The notes under the pieces were generated by a model that was not told the origin of the DNA, ran no database searches, and saw only the letters and a list, made by a program, of their open reading frames with translations. This document shows, one piece after another, positions 33,775 through 42,961 of a stretch of DNA of 64,000 nt; position 1 is the first letter of the stretch, and every line of letters begins with the position of its first letter. This stretch comes from Gnomoniopsis sp. IMI 355080 (lineage: Eukaryota > Ascomycota > Sordariomycetes > Diaporthales > Gnomoniaceae): the NCBI GenBank assembly GCA_027946555.1, contig JAPEVC010000029.1:124001-188000 (forward strand). Reading direction: 5' to 3'. Position numbers and translations under genes: made by a program.

Positions 33775-35397
33775 ATGAGTGGATCCGCGGAGGAGGCTCA
33801 GAAGAGTCATTCGACCCTCAAAGACTTCCTTGCATCGATCGTGGCGATCCGGGGCGATCTCTCCAACATCACCGCGCCGCCATTCGTGCTAGACTCCAAG
33901 TCTGTTGTCGAACTTCCAGCTTTCTGGGCTGAGAGGCCTGCCTTTTTTGTTGCTCCGGCCGCGCACTCTGATCCCGCTGAGAGGGCCTTGTCGGTGCTCA
34001 AGTGGTTTCTCGTCTGCCTGAAGAATCAGCAGTATGCCGGGCGCTCTGAGGAAGAAGGCGTTAAGAAGCCACTGAACGCCTTCCTGGGCGAATGTTTCTT
34101 AGCGAAATGGGAAGACGACTGCGGCGAGACAGTGCTGGTGTCAGAGCAGGTCTCGCACCATCCTCCAGTCACCGCCTGTCGTCTATGGAATGAGAAGCAT
34201 GGCGTGTCTGCTGAGGGATTCACGCGCCAGGAGATCACTTTTGCCCTGGACAGTATCTCCATTAAGCAGACTGGACATGCGCTGCTCACTCTGAAGAATC
34301 ATAACGACGAGACATATCTCATTCCACTTCCGGACGTCAAGGTGAAAGGCATATTGTCAGGACTATCTGGCACGTATCCGGAGTTGGACGGCACATATAC
34401 AATCCCATCTACAAGTGGGTACTACTCAGTCATCGACTTCAGCGGAAAGTCTCTCCTAGGCAGCTCATCCAAGCATGAGCTTGTCGCCAAAGTCTATGCA
34501 CCAGGGAAACCGGAGGCAGAGCCTCTTTACACCATCAAAGGGCATTGGCACGACACGTTCACAATATACAAGGGGACCGATACCTCCGAGTCCGCAGTGC
34601 GGGAGACCCTGACGCTCAAAGACCTACCAACGGTACCGCTCAAGCTTTTGGAAGCTGATCTCGATGCTCAGGACCCGTGGGAAAGCCGGCGTGCCTGGAA
34701 AGATGTTCGGGAGGCTCTTGCCAGGGGAGACATGTCAGGTACCACCAAAGCCAAGTCAGTGGTGGAACAAGGCCAACGCGACATGCGGAAGGAGGAAGAG
34801 CGCACAGGGGAACAGTGGCATCCTCACTTCTTCCAGCAACAGGCTGAAGACCCAGTGGCATCGGGCTTGTACAGAAGTATCCTGAAGGAGCTGAAGCCTG
34901 AGGCAACCGTGGCTATCTGGAAGTTTGACGAGAAGATTTGGGAAGCAGGAGTGAAGAGGCCTTTCCATGGTCATCTAACGCCGGACAACAAAAACGGCGT
35001 ACGAGACGAAAAGCCACGCGCCAACAACCTCCGCATCAGCAATCTCTCGGGAGCAGGGGACGGCGATGATGACCTTGCGTCTCCGGCCTCGTTCAAGACA
35101 GCGCACGAATTCCCCACTCCTCAACCAGCCACCGCCGTTAATGGCCCTTCTCAACCTCCAGCCAAGATAGCAGCCGCTGTGGCGCAGCCAGTGACTCCTG
35201 TCAGACAGAGCATCGAGCCAGCAACGAATGGTGGACTGACGCCCTCGAGCGCTTCCGTCTCGCCCTCGACCCGGCGCGGAAAACGGGCAAAGGCAAAGGA
35301 ATCTATTGGAAAATTCCGCCACTCGCTTTCGTCGGGCTTCTCCAAGCTTGGAAGTAGTCCGGCTCGATCCGACAGTGATTCTATTAAAAAGGCCTGA
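33775..35397 (+). CDS. Oxysterol-binding protein (Kes1/Osh4-like ORP)
   Basis: Single-exon gene of 540 residues starting at the ATG at 33775. It contains the lipid-binding OSBP domain: KKPLNAFLGE near residues 97-106, the fingerprint EQVSHHPP at about 124-131, and later TIKGHWHDTF and WKFDEKIW. No PH, ankyrin or GOLD domain is present, so it belongs to the short ORP class like yeast Kes1/Osh4, which exchanges sterol for PI4P between ER and Golgi membranes. A Ser/Pro-rich, basic C-terminal tail of ~120 residues (SPSTRRGKRAKAKE...) extends beyond the usual short form and is probably disordered or regulatory. The HHPP motif and basic residues that contact PI4P are retained, so it should be active. 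Confidence 0.94.
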   Translation: MSGSAEEAQKSHSTLKDFLASIVAIRGDLSNITAPPFVLDSKSVVELPAFWAERPAFFVAPAAHSDPAERALSVLKWFLVCLKNQQYAGRSEEEGVKKPLNAFLGECFLAKWEDDCGETVLVSEQVSHHPPVTACRLWNEKHGVSAEGFTRQEITFALDSISIKQTGHALLTLKNHNDETYLIPLPDVKVKGILSGLSGTYPELDGTYTIPSTSGYYSVIDFSGKSLLGSSSKHELVAKVYAPGKPEAEPLYTIKGHWHDTFTIYKGTDTSESAVRETLTLKDLPTVPLKLLEADLDAQDPWESRRAWKDVREALARGDMSGTTKAKSVVEQGQRDMRKEEERTGEQWHPHFFQQQAEDPVASGLYRSILKELKPEATVAIWKFDEKIWEAGVKRPFHGHLTPDNKNGVRDEKPRANNLRISNLSGAGDGDDDLASPASFKTAHEFPTPQPATAVNGPSQPPAKIAAAVAQPVTPVRQSIEPATNGGLTPSSASVSPSTRRGKRAKAKESIGKFRHSLSSGFSKLGSSPARSDSDSIKKA

Positions 35398-35979
35398 AAC
35401 GAAGAACGAAAAGATAGCGGTACAGCTGTTCTCAAAGTATCGAGGTCGCGAAGGAGAAGTCCGACTTGGAGGAGTACGGGATAGTCCCGGAGATTGTGCG
35501 ATATAATGTGGTGGAGGATCGTTTCTGCGCTTGCTTTTGTATTTTATCGAATAGATTCACTTTGATACCAACGACAATAAAAGTATGTTTGTGTGCGTCG
35601 AACATATTCTGTTGCTTTGTATCTCCCATAACAAAGTACGTGACGACTATCGCGTGCTTAGCATATGTTGGTATTCCATGAGCGAAAGCCAGGAGGGGAC
35701 TGGGAGCCCTACAAGTTACGACGTCTTCTGATCAATCTTCTCTACAACTGACCAGTGTCACTTTTCCAGGGACTCCAACTTTCCTCTTTCGTCCATTGGG
35801 AAGCAGACGTGTCCCTCAACTATTGAATGCATGACTTGGTCTCCCATCTGAACTATTGAACAGAAAACTTTCCTCAACAGGACCGACGATGCAACAAACG
35901 GCCAAGTGACACGAAGCCTACATAGGAGAGGGTACCGCTGCTACATGGCAGCAATGGCTAATCTACCCCGCTATATTTG

Positions 35980-36061
35980 CGGAATACCGCACGAGATATA
36001 GCCCAAGCCGCCAAGGGGCTCAGTCCCGAGGTCTATTAATTCTTGGGTCGGGATTTACCCG
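35980..36061. promoter_or_regulatory. Two inverted CGG pairs
   Basis: CGG-N4-CCG at 35980-35989 and CGG-N7-CCG at 36049-36061 lie about 1 kb upstream of the GH76 start. They could be Zn2Cys6 regulator sites, but short motifs like these occur by chance. Confidence 0.22.
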
Positions 36062-36430
36062 CGGCTTGGATTAGCACCAGCCAATCTTACTTGGTCAACA
36101 GAGGTCTCGAGCCTAGGTAGTCAGATGGTACGGTCACTCAAGATTCACCGTCACTCTCACAATCATTCTAAGTTGATCAAATGTCACGAGCATAATCAAG
36201 TTAAGAAGCCACAGGAACACAGTCTCTGCTGTATTCTTTGTTTTTGGGTTCCGCATGAGGCATCTCAACAATCACGGACAGCAAGCAGCTGGTTGGGAAG
36301 AACAGCATGGGACTCGTATAAGACGTCGATTATTATATGCATAAAGTGATCGTCGTCCGAAAAGACGAGTCGGGAGCACACACTTATCGGCCCGCAGCCG
36401 CCCTGGGCCCAGGAACGCACGCTCGGGCAA

Positions 36431-36442
36431 GGGGGGGGGGGG
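36431..36442 (+). repeat. Homopolymer G12
   Basis: Twelve consecutive G in the region upstream of the GH76 gene. Confidence 0.9.
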
Positions 36443-37086
36443 AACAAGAGAGCGCGTATGCACAGGTAAGTGAGGATTCGCCAACCTCCGTGCCACACAC
36501 TGCGGTGTGCCTGGTTCGCAGGTAATAATTTCCAGTTGAGCATGCTTTTCTTCGCCGATATTATGCCTCGCATATGCGCTAATCCACTACTTCTGTTGTG
36601 CACCTGCCAATGAATAGCCGATCGATAGTTTTCATAGTTGTTGGGTGCTGCCGTGAAACCTCGCATCAGGTGAGAATACGACGGAGGGAATTTAAAAAAG
36701 ATTGCCAGCAAGATTGAACCTCAGCTCCACCTAATGTGACCAAGTCACGATATCAAATACTTCACCATCAATGTCATTTCTTGCGGCTGGTTACCTCCAC
36801 CTTTTATTGCTCCCATGAATTAATTGCAACCGTTTAAGCCATTTGGCTGGTAACTAGCAGACCGGGATACTTTCCCAAGATTGTCAGCTTCATTTTGTAT
36901 AAAGATGTGAAGGCACCACATACGGCTAAATTAATCGCGCTGCCGATTTCACAAGGTTGCTGTATCAACTTCACATACAGACACTTACAGGCGTCCTGTG
37001 GACCAATTCGACCTTTGATAACTTCGCTCATTGCCATTCCTGTTTTGGGACATGCCACGGTGCCGAGCAAAACCAAACGCGATACA

Positions 37087-38763
37087 ATGAGAAGCACAAC
37101 TCCGTCATTGCTGTTGGCGGCGGCGGCTTGCCTTTTCCAAGTTGGCAGTTCTCTCGAGTCTGAAGAGCCAGGCATCATCACTGCTCGCAGCAACGAGACA
37201 TGGAGCGTCACTCCCAGTTCAATAAAAGCGTCCATAGATTCTATGAACAAGGCCTGGTTCGTCAAATTCTCCCCCCCCCCCTGTCTTTGGGGATTACTCC
37301 GGCTCTCTTTCTATGCACTCTCAAGTCACAGATTGGAGAAACGCCAGTCGATCATATCACAGCAATCAGATCTTGATATGTACTGACTACAGACCATCTA
37401 GGTACAATGAGACGGACGGAGTGAGTCTGTTTGATCAGAATGAACACGGAGCTTCAAATTGATGAATACGCAGAGATGGAACTCCACCACAGCTTGGTGG
37501 TTGTCGGGAAACGCTTTACAAGCTGTTTGTGATTATAGTACGTTTGGGAAAGAACCATCTCCTCACCAGAACTAGCTCGAAGTGTAAGAGCTTGGCTCAG
37601 AGTATATCTACCTGGTCACGTCTCACCGTGTCACTGGGCTCCTGAAGCAGATTCTCAGCAAGAGAAAAGGCGTGCTTCTCGAATTCTGACACAGCTTTAT
37701 AGTGATCACAACAAATGACCAGACATACGTCAAACTGGCGGAGCATACCATACAGGAACAATCCGCACCCCTTCCTTATTGGCCGGAAGGAGGCGGTTAC
37801 TTTCGTGCGGATAGCACCGATGATACCGGTGAGTCTCTCTCACTCACTCCCCGTTCCTGGACCACCATCTCCTTCATCATACTTGGCACAATTAACTGCA
37901 TCATCGGTCTTTATTGTTTCGATGCTGGCTGTCCTATTTCCTTCGGATTGGGGGTCAATGCACTTAGACTATCTGAGAACATTGCTGACGATATGGCAGG
38001 TTGGTGGGCGTTGGCCCTCGTGCGCTTGTACGACATTACTCTCAACACTACCTATCTGGACATTGCACAGCTCGATGCAGACTACATCTACAGCTATTGG
38101 AACTCGACCTGTGGCGGAGGAGTAATCTGGAACATTCCCACCCTGTCGTACAAGAACGCTATCAGCAATGAACTGTTCATGAAGTTGGCGGCCTCGCTTC
38201 ACAATCGGATCCCCGATGACACAAAGTACCTGGGACAAGCGATGGAAGCCTGGACATGGTTCAACCATTCCGGCATGATCAACTCGCAAAATTTGATCAA
38301 CGACGGCCTGACCGATAATTGCACAAACAACAACCAGACCGTATGGACATACAACCAGGGGGTGATTCTCGGAGGTTTGACGGAGCTGTACTTTGCTACC
38401 GGCGACGAGAGTCTCCTGGACACGGCGACGACGATTGCGGACGCAGTCATCTCGAGCGCAGCATTGTCGCCGAACGGGATCTTGACTGAATCGTGCGAAG
38501 GCACCAGTGTGGGCTGCGATAGCAATCAGGAAACCTTCAAGGGCATTTTCGCACGGAATCTTGCCGAGTTGAACGTCGTATTATCTGACGAGCCTTATAG
38601 TCAGTATCTTGAGGATAATGCGCGATCTGCGTGGCAGAAGGATCGCAACCAGAAGGATCTCTTTGGTATCTCTTGGGCTGGACCATTGGCAAACGCAACA
38701 GTCGGCACGCAGTCATCTGTTGTAAGCCTGTTGGTTGCCAATATTTGGAAGAAAGTGCTGTAG
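37087..38763 (+). CDS. Secreted GH76 alpha-1,6-mannanase
   Basis: Five exons, 37087-37256, 37402-37420, 37474-37537, 37703-37828 and 38000-38763, give 380 residues; exon 2 is only 19 nt. The signal peptide is MRSTTPSLLLAAAACLFQVGSS. GH76 hallmarks appear after splicing. The catalytic Asp pair lies in STDDTGWWALALVRLYD, assembled across the exon 4/5 junction. CGGGVIWNIPTLSYKNAISNELFMKLA and WTYNQGVILGGL follow. GH76 enzymes cut alpha-1,6-mannan of fungal cell walls or act in GPI-anchored wall transfer. No C-terminal GPI signal is visible, so this is more like a secreted mannan-degrading or wall-remodelling enzyme. The last intron is 171 nt with no in-frame stop, so an unspliced reading would look open. 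Intron 1 carries a C11 run and a weak GTTCGT donor. Confidence 0.9.
37271..37281 (+). repeat. Homopolymer C11 inside GH76 intron 1
   Basis: Eleven consecutive C, 14 bases downstream of the predicted GTTCGT donor of intron 1. Confidence 0.85.
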
Positions 38764-39109
38764 ATTCGGGTCTTTAGCAGAAGATACATGGTGAATACAT
38801 GAGATTCCTTAATTGTGTTATGTACAACTTCTAAAGTTACTTACTGACACCAAATTCCTCGAAACACCAGAATTGGGCTTTAAACAAATATTTTGCAAAA
38901 CTATTTGAATACTTGACAGATCACACTGTAGATTCACTTGCCAATGTGTCCAACTACTAACATAGTCAGAGCCATGAACGTCTTGAGAGAGGTCGTCTTT
39001 CCCTGGTGTCTGAAGGCTATCTCTCTACTGAGTCACGACGACTATCACGACGACTATCACGACGACTATGCAGCCCGCGAATGAAGACATTGAGACACTT
39101 CGGAAGAAA
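38764..39109. other. Convergent intergenic region
   Basis: Holds the 3' flanks of the GH76 and pdx1 genes, with a perfect 12-base tandem repeat at 39033-39068. Confidence 0.6.
39033..39068. repeat. 12-bp tandem repeat, three perfect copies
   Basis: TCACGACGACTA repeated three times, about 40 bases beyond the pdx1 stop codon, so probably in its 3' UTR. Confidence 0.85.
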
Positions 39110-40066
39110 TCACCACCCTCGGCCAGCCAACCTCTCCTCCTTCCTCATGTTTCCGCAGTTGATACCAACCATGGCCTCGCCGAGACCAGTGCTGCATTCA
39201 GCCAAGACCTTTGGGTCTTTGTAGTGAGTAGTGGCCTTGACGATGGCCTTGGCGCGCTTAGCTGCGTCGCCAGACTTGAAGATACCACTTCCAACAAACA
39301 CACCGTCGCAACCAAGCTGCATCATCAGCGCGGCATCAGCAGGTGTGGCAACACCCCCTGCCGCAAAGTTCACGACCGGGAGCCGGCCCAGCTCGGCCGT
39401 CTGCTTCAGTAAAGCGGCATCACAGCCATGCTCCCTTGCAAGCGCCCGAATGCCGACCTCCCCTTCCTTGGCCAGCACGGCCTGCGCCCTTGCAATGTCT
39501 GCGTTGACCGTCCGCATGTGCTTGACAGCCTCCACCACGTCACCCGTACCCGCCTCGCCCTTTGTGCGTATCATGGCAGCACCCTCGGCGACCCGCCGCA
39601 GGGCCTCGCCGAGGTTGCGGCAGCCACACACAAAGGGAACGCCGAACCCGCTCTTCTCCACGTGGTAGGTGTCGTCAGCCGGCGTGAGCACCTCGGACTC
39701 ATCAATATAGTCCACGCCGAGCGCCTCGAGGATCTGGCACTCGACAAAGTGGCCGATGCGTGCCTTGGCCATGACGGGGATGGTGACGGCGTCCTGGATC
39801 TCTTTGATCATGGCCGGGTCCGACATGCGCGCCACGCCGCCGTCCTTGCGAATATCGGCGGGCACGCGCTCCAGGGCCATGACGGCGCAGGCACCAGCCT
39901 CTTCGGCGATGCGGGCCTGTTGTGCGTTTACCACGTCCATGATGACGCCGCCTTTGAGCATCTGGGCGAGACCGGCCTTGACGGCGAAGGAGGTCTTGGA
40001 GTTGCCATTGCCGTTGGTAGCCGGGGCGGCCAGATTCAGTGTAGGGTTGCTGCCGTTTGTTGCCAT
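39110..40066 (-). CDS. pdx1: Pyridoxal 5'-phosphate synthase, synthase subunit PDX1/SNZ
   Basis: Intronless, 318 residues, matching the family length. The start is the ATG at 40066; the longer upstream frame has no ATG. Conserved PDX1 segments are present in order: KAGLAQMLKGGVIMDVVN, ACAVMALERVPADIR, the catalytic-lysine region VMAKARIGHFVE, DYIDESEVLTPAD, PFVCGCRNLGEALRR, EGAAMIRTKGEAGTG, VNFAAGGVATPADAALMM and GCDGVFVGSGIFKS. It condenses ribose 5-phosphate, glyceraldehyde 3-phosphate and ammonia into pyridoxal 5'-phosphate in a dodecameric ring. Ammonia comes from the PDX2 glutaminase encoded divergently 1 kb away. The first ~24 residues (Asn/Gly-rich) precede the conserved core, as in other fungal PDX1 proteins. 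Confidence 0.97.
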   Translation of the reverse strand: MATNGSNPTLNLAAPATNGNGNSKTSFAVKAGLAQMLKGGVIMDVVNAQQARIAEEAGACAVMALERVPADIRKDGGVARMSDPAMIKEIQDAVTIPVMAKARIGHFVECQILEALGVDYIDESEVLTPADDTYHVEKSGFGVPFVCGCRNLGEALRRVAEGAAMIRTKGEAGTGDVVEAVKHMRTVNADIARAQAVLAKEGEVGIRALAREHGCDAALLKQTAELGRLPVVNFAAGGVATPADAALMMQLGCDGVFVGSGIFKSGDAAKRAKAIVKATTHYKDPKVLAECSTGLGEAMVGINCGNMRKEERLAGRGW

Positions 40067-41111
40067 TTTTGTATGTGGGATTTGAATGATATTTGAAGGG
40101 GTGGATCTCTCGTGAGAAGGTCGACGACTCACAAGGATGTTGATGAGAATGCGGGAGAGTGCAGAACAACGTTCAGAGCCGCCAACGTAGTGATCACAAG
40201 GAGTAATAAGTAATGAGGCTGCTGGTTTTGGTCTGCGCCAAGAGGGAAGAAAAACTTTAAGTCGATGACTGGACGATGCAAAACTTCTAGAAGAATTCCA
40301 TGCAAACAGGGGCCCCGATTGTTATGTACTATGGTGATAGTACTGGGCTCGGCAGTCAAGGGCCAAGGGTGCAGCGAGATGGCACTAGTGAGGTACCTAG
40401 TTTCCAGATTCGCCACTTATACCGCGATAATCCAGAGCCGCTTGTCTGACAAGACCCTGGTCGATACGCAGCGTCGAATTTGCACCGAAGCCAACAAAGA
40501 CATGTACGACTCAAGAAGGTTGTAATGAAGGAAGTATAAACGAAAAAAAAGGCAGCGGGAGCCTCCGATCACGATGACCTGTCAAGTATTGTCTGCTGGT
40601 CCTGGGCGCCCAGATCTTCTACAGCACATAGTGACTGATACTAGTGACTCAGGGCCCCCAATAACCCGATGTCGGTTCCCCTTCGGCAAGGATACGAAGC
40701 GTTTCTTTTTGTATGACGTCCAAGAACCAGCTGAAGTACACCCCAACTTAATTAAGCAAAAACTCTATTTATGTGGTAGTGCGTAGTGCGCCAACGCGCC
40801 ATTAGCACCAGCAGGGGGCCCTGAGCCGCACTAAACTACTCGAAACCAAAGAAATCCGGTCCACGTCTTCGCGATTTCTGCGTGTCACGACTCGCTGCTA
40901 TCAATGTCGAATGAGCTTGTGAAGATTCAAGGCCGTATATCACCTCGACCTACCATAATACAGAAACCATTATTTTCTGCTCACCGATGATCACCAGGCA
41001 GTCTTGTTGGCAAACTGTAACTTGACTCTCGAACCGGCAGAAGCATTCACAGACAGTTGCCAACTACCCACACGCAGACACCCTCGGGCAGTTCTCACAG
41101 CAATCAAGCGA
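40067..41111. promoter_or_regulatory. Shared promoter region of pdx1 and pdx2
   Basis: About 1.05 kb between the two divergent vitamin B6 genes, with no coding region supported. It contains a perfect TGACTCA at 40645-40651, listed separately. Shared promoters of this kind also drive yeast SNZ/SNO pairs. Confidence 0.6.
40645..40651. promoter_or_regulatory. TGACTCA (Gcn4/CpcA or AP-1 type) site
   Basis: Perfect palindromic bZIP consensus near the middle of the pdx1/pdx2 intergenic region. Yeast SNZ1/SNO1 is a known Gcn4 target, so amino-acid-starvation control is plausible. An AP-1/Yap-type oxidative stress factor could also bind. Occupancy is inference. Confidence 0.4.
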
Positions 41112-42002
41112 ATGGCGGTCTCTGTGGGCGTATTGGCCCTTCAAGGCGGCTTTCTCGAGCACTTATCCCTTCTTCACAAATCAGCAGACTATCTCCAGCG
41201 CTCGTCTCGAAACAGTAAAAACATCAGTCTCACTTTCGTGGAAGTGAGGAATCCCCAGGACCTAGCAAAGTGTGACGCTCTGATCATTCCTGGCGGGGAG
41301 AGCACCACCATCGCTCTGATAGCTGCACAGTCTGGCCTGTTGGAGCCATTGCGAGATTTTGTCAAGTCAGCCACATTCCGCTCTCTGCATCATTTGACGT
41401 ATTCTCGCACAAGGTCACGCTGACTAGGTCCATGCAGGCGGTCACGAAAACCAACCTGGGGCACATGCGCGGGACTGATCCTGCTGGCCGAACAGGCCAA
41501 CGCCACAAAAAAGGGCGGCCAGGAACTCATTGGCGGTTTGGATGTGCGCGTGCATAGAAACCACTTTGGTCGTCAGATTGAGAGCTTCGTGGCAGACATT
41601 GAGTTGCCCTTCCTGACGCAATCGGAGGTGCTCTCGGACTCGGACGCCGCGGCCCCGTTCTCTGGCGTCTTCATTCGGGCGCCGATTGTGGAGCAATTAT
41701 TAGAAATGCAAGATGCGTCATCAAACATTGCCGTGGAGCCAGGTGTACAAGTGGCGATTGGAACTTCTTCTGAGAAAAAGGCCAACGTGGAAATTCTCGG
41801 TGTCCTGTCAGATCGCATCAAGAGGGTACAAGGAGGACCAGCAGCGGGCTCGAACGAGGTGCAGGGTGGCGACCTCAACGATATCGTTGCTGTCAGGCAA
41901 GACAACATCATGGGAACCAGTTTCCACCCGGAGCTGACAGACGACATTCGCATCCATGTTTGGTGGTTGGAGCAGGTCTTGAAGACTGTCCCGTCGGTTT
42001 AA
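41112..42002 (+). CDS. pdx2: Pyridoxal 5'-phosphate synthase, glutaminase subunit PDX2/SNO
   Basis: Two exons, 41112-41365 and 41438-42002, give 272 residues. It has the class I glutaminase triad. The nucleophile Cys is at about 95 in WGTCAGLILLAEQ, which follows the splice junction directly; His is at about 248 and Glu at about 250 in GTSFHPELTDD. GVLALQGGFLEHL and IIPGGESTTI are PDX2 signatures. It hydrolyses glutamine and channels ammonia to PDX1. The intron donor is a weak GTCAGC, but only this junction restores DFVK-RSRKPTWGTCAG. About 60 residues beyond the bacterial length come from insertions such as the Gly/Asn-rich loop near 215-230. A non-ATG extension upstream is ignored. Confidence 0.95.
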
Positions 42003-42961
42003 GTGGTCGCCATGCCGATGTTCTCCTTTCTGTCCACAAGTTCATAGAATTCAGCGACTGCGTTGAAAGCTGAGCATTAGACATAATATATTGTGTTTGA
42101 ATAGACCTCTGCTTGAAGGATGTAAATCGAGCTGCTGCATTTTATGTAGATGGAAATCTTCAACTAGAACGTTTCAAGAGGGCGGTAAATCGAATTCTCC
42201 CGTCTTCACTTCGCGGACTCTCGGGGGATTTCTGCACATTTTATTCAACAGCAAGCATCGTGCTGTGTAGCTGTTGATTGTGGTCATGATGAGGGATAGA
42301 GGGTGCTCTCTGATGAACCGTGAAAGGGCCGTCACAAGCCATTGAGTTTCCGGGCAGAAGCTGGGTCGAACTACCAACGAAAGCGTAGTACAAAAACAGT
42401 CCCTGACCCACGCTTTTTCCAAATTAGAGTGAGCTTTCTTATTCCTCTCGTCAGCCATAGCGAACGCTTTCGCAGAGGTACCACACCCCAGTCGCATCTC
42501 ATTGCACGAGGCGTCTGTTGCCTAATGACAACGGCCATCAAATTATGTATTTCCTCGGAACACTTATGAGGACTATTTCACGCGGCGAAGCCTCTCGGTA
42601 TCCATATTTGTTTCGTGGTTGTAAACAGGAAGACTGGATTTCTACCATTGAGAGCAGCCTGGAAATGCCGCATGATTCAGCAATTAGATCTTTCCAATTC
42701 AAGATGATATACCAGCACATATAGCAGTAATAGTACCTAGTTCGCTCAAATACATTTCATTCTCCTGCCCCCGCACATGTCCCTGCCATTCCTGTGGCAA
42801 GTGTCCTGTGCTATCATAGTACATTTATCTCATCGTACACGTGTCTGAGCAAAAGCAAATTGATACGAATGATCAGTGTCTCGAGCTTTCCGCGTCTCCT
42901 TTCCAAGCATTTGGACTGTTCTTTCAAATCCTTCCCTACACTTCCTGAAAATCACCATATC
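42003..42961. other. Convergent intergenic region
   Basis: Almost 1 kb between the pdx2 stop and the flavin monooxygenase stop. Short frames on both strands have no motif; no gene is supported. Confidence 0.55.

Larger units (their letters stand above)
35398..37086. other. Intergenic, upstream of GH76 gene
   Basis: No supported gene in 1.7 kb. It contains a G12 run at 36431-36442 and paired inverted CGG half-sites at 35980-36061. The distal end is the promoter of the GH76 gene. Confidence 0.55.

Noticed and set aside
36834..37265. 143-codon minus-strand frame overlapping the GH76 first exon
   Set aside because: It is antisense to a well-supported exon and has no motif.
37702..38763. Single long open frame for the GH76 C-terminal part without an intron at 37829
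   Set aside because: The unspliced reading spaces the Asp pair three residues from WW and inserts 57 residues unlike the family. The GTGAGT donor and the GCTGAC branch site support splicing.
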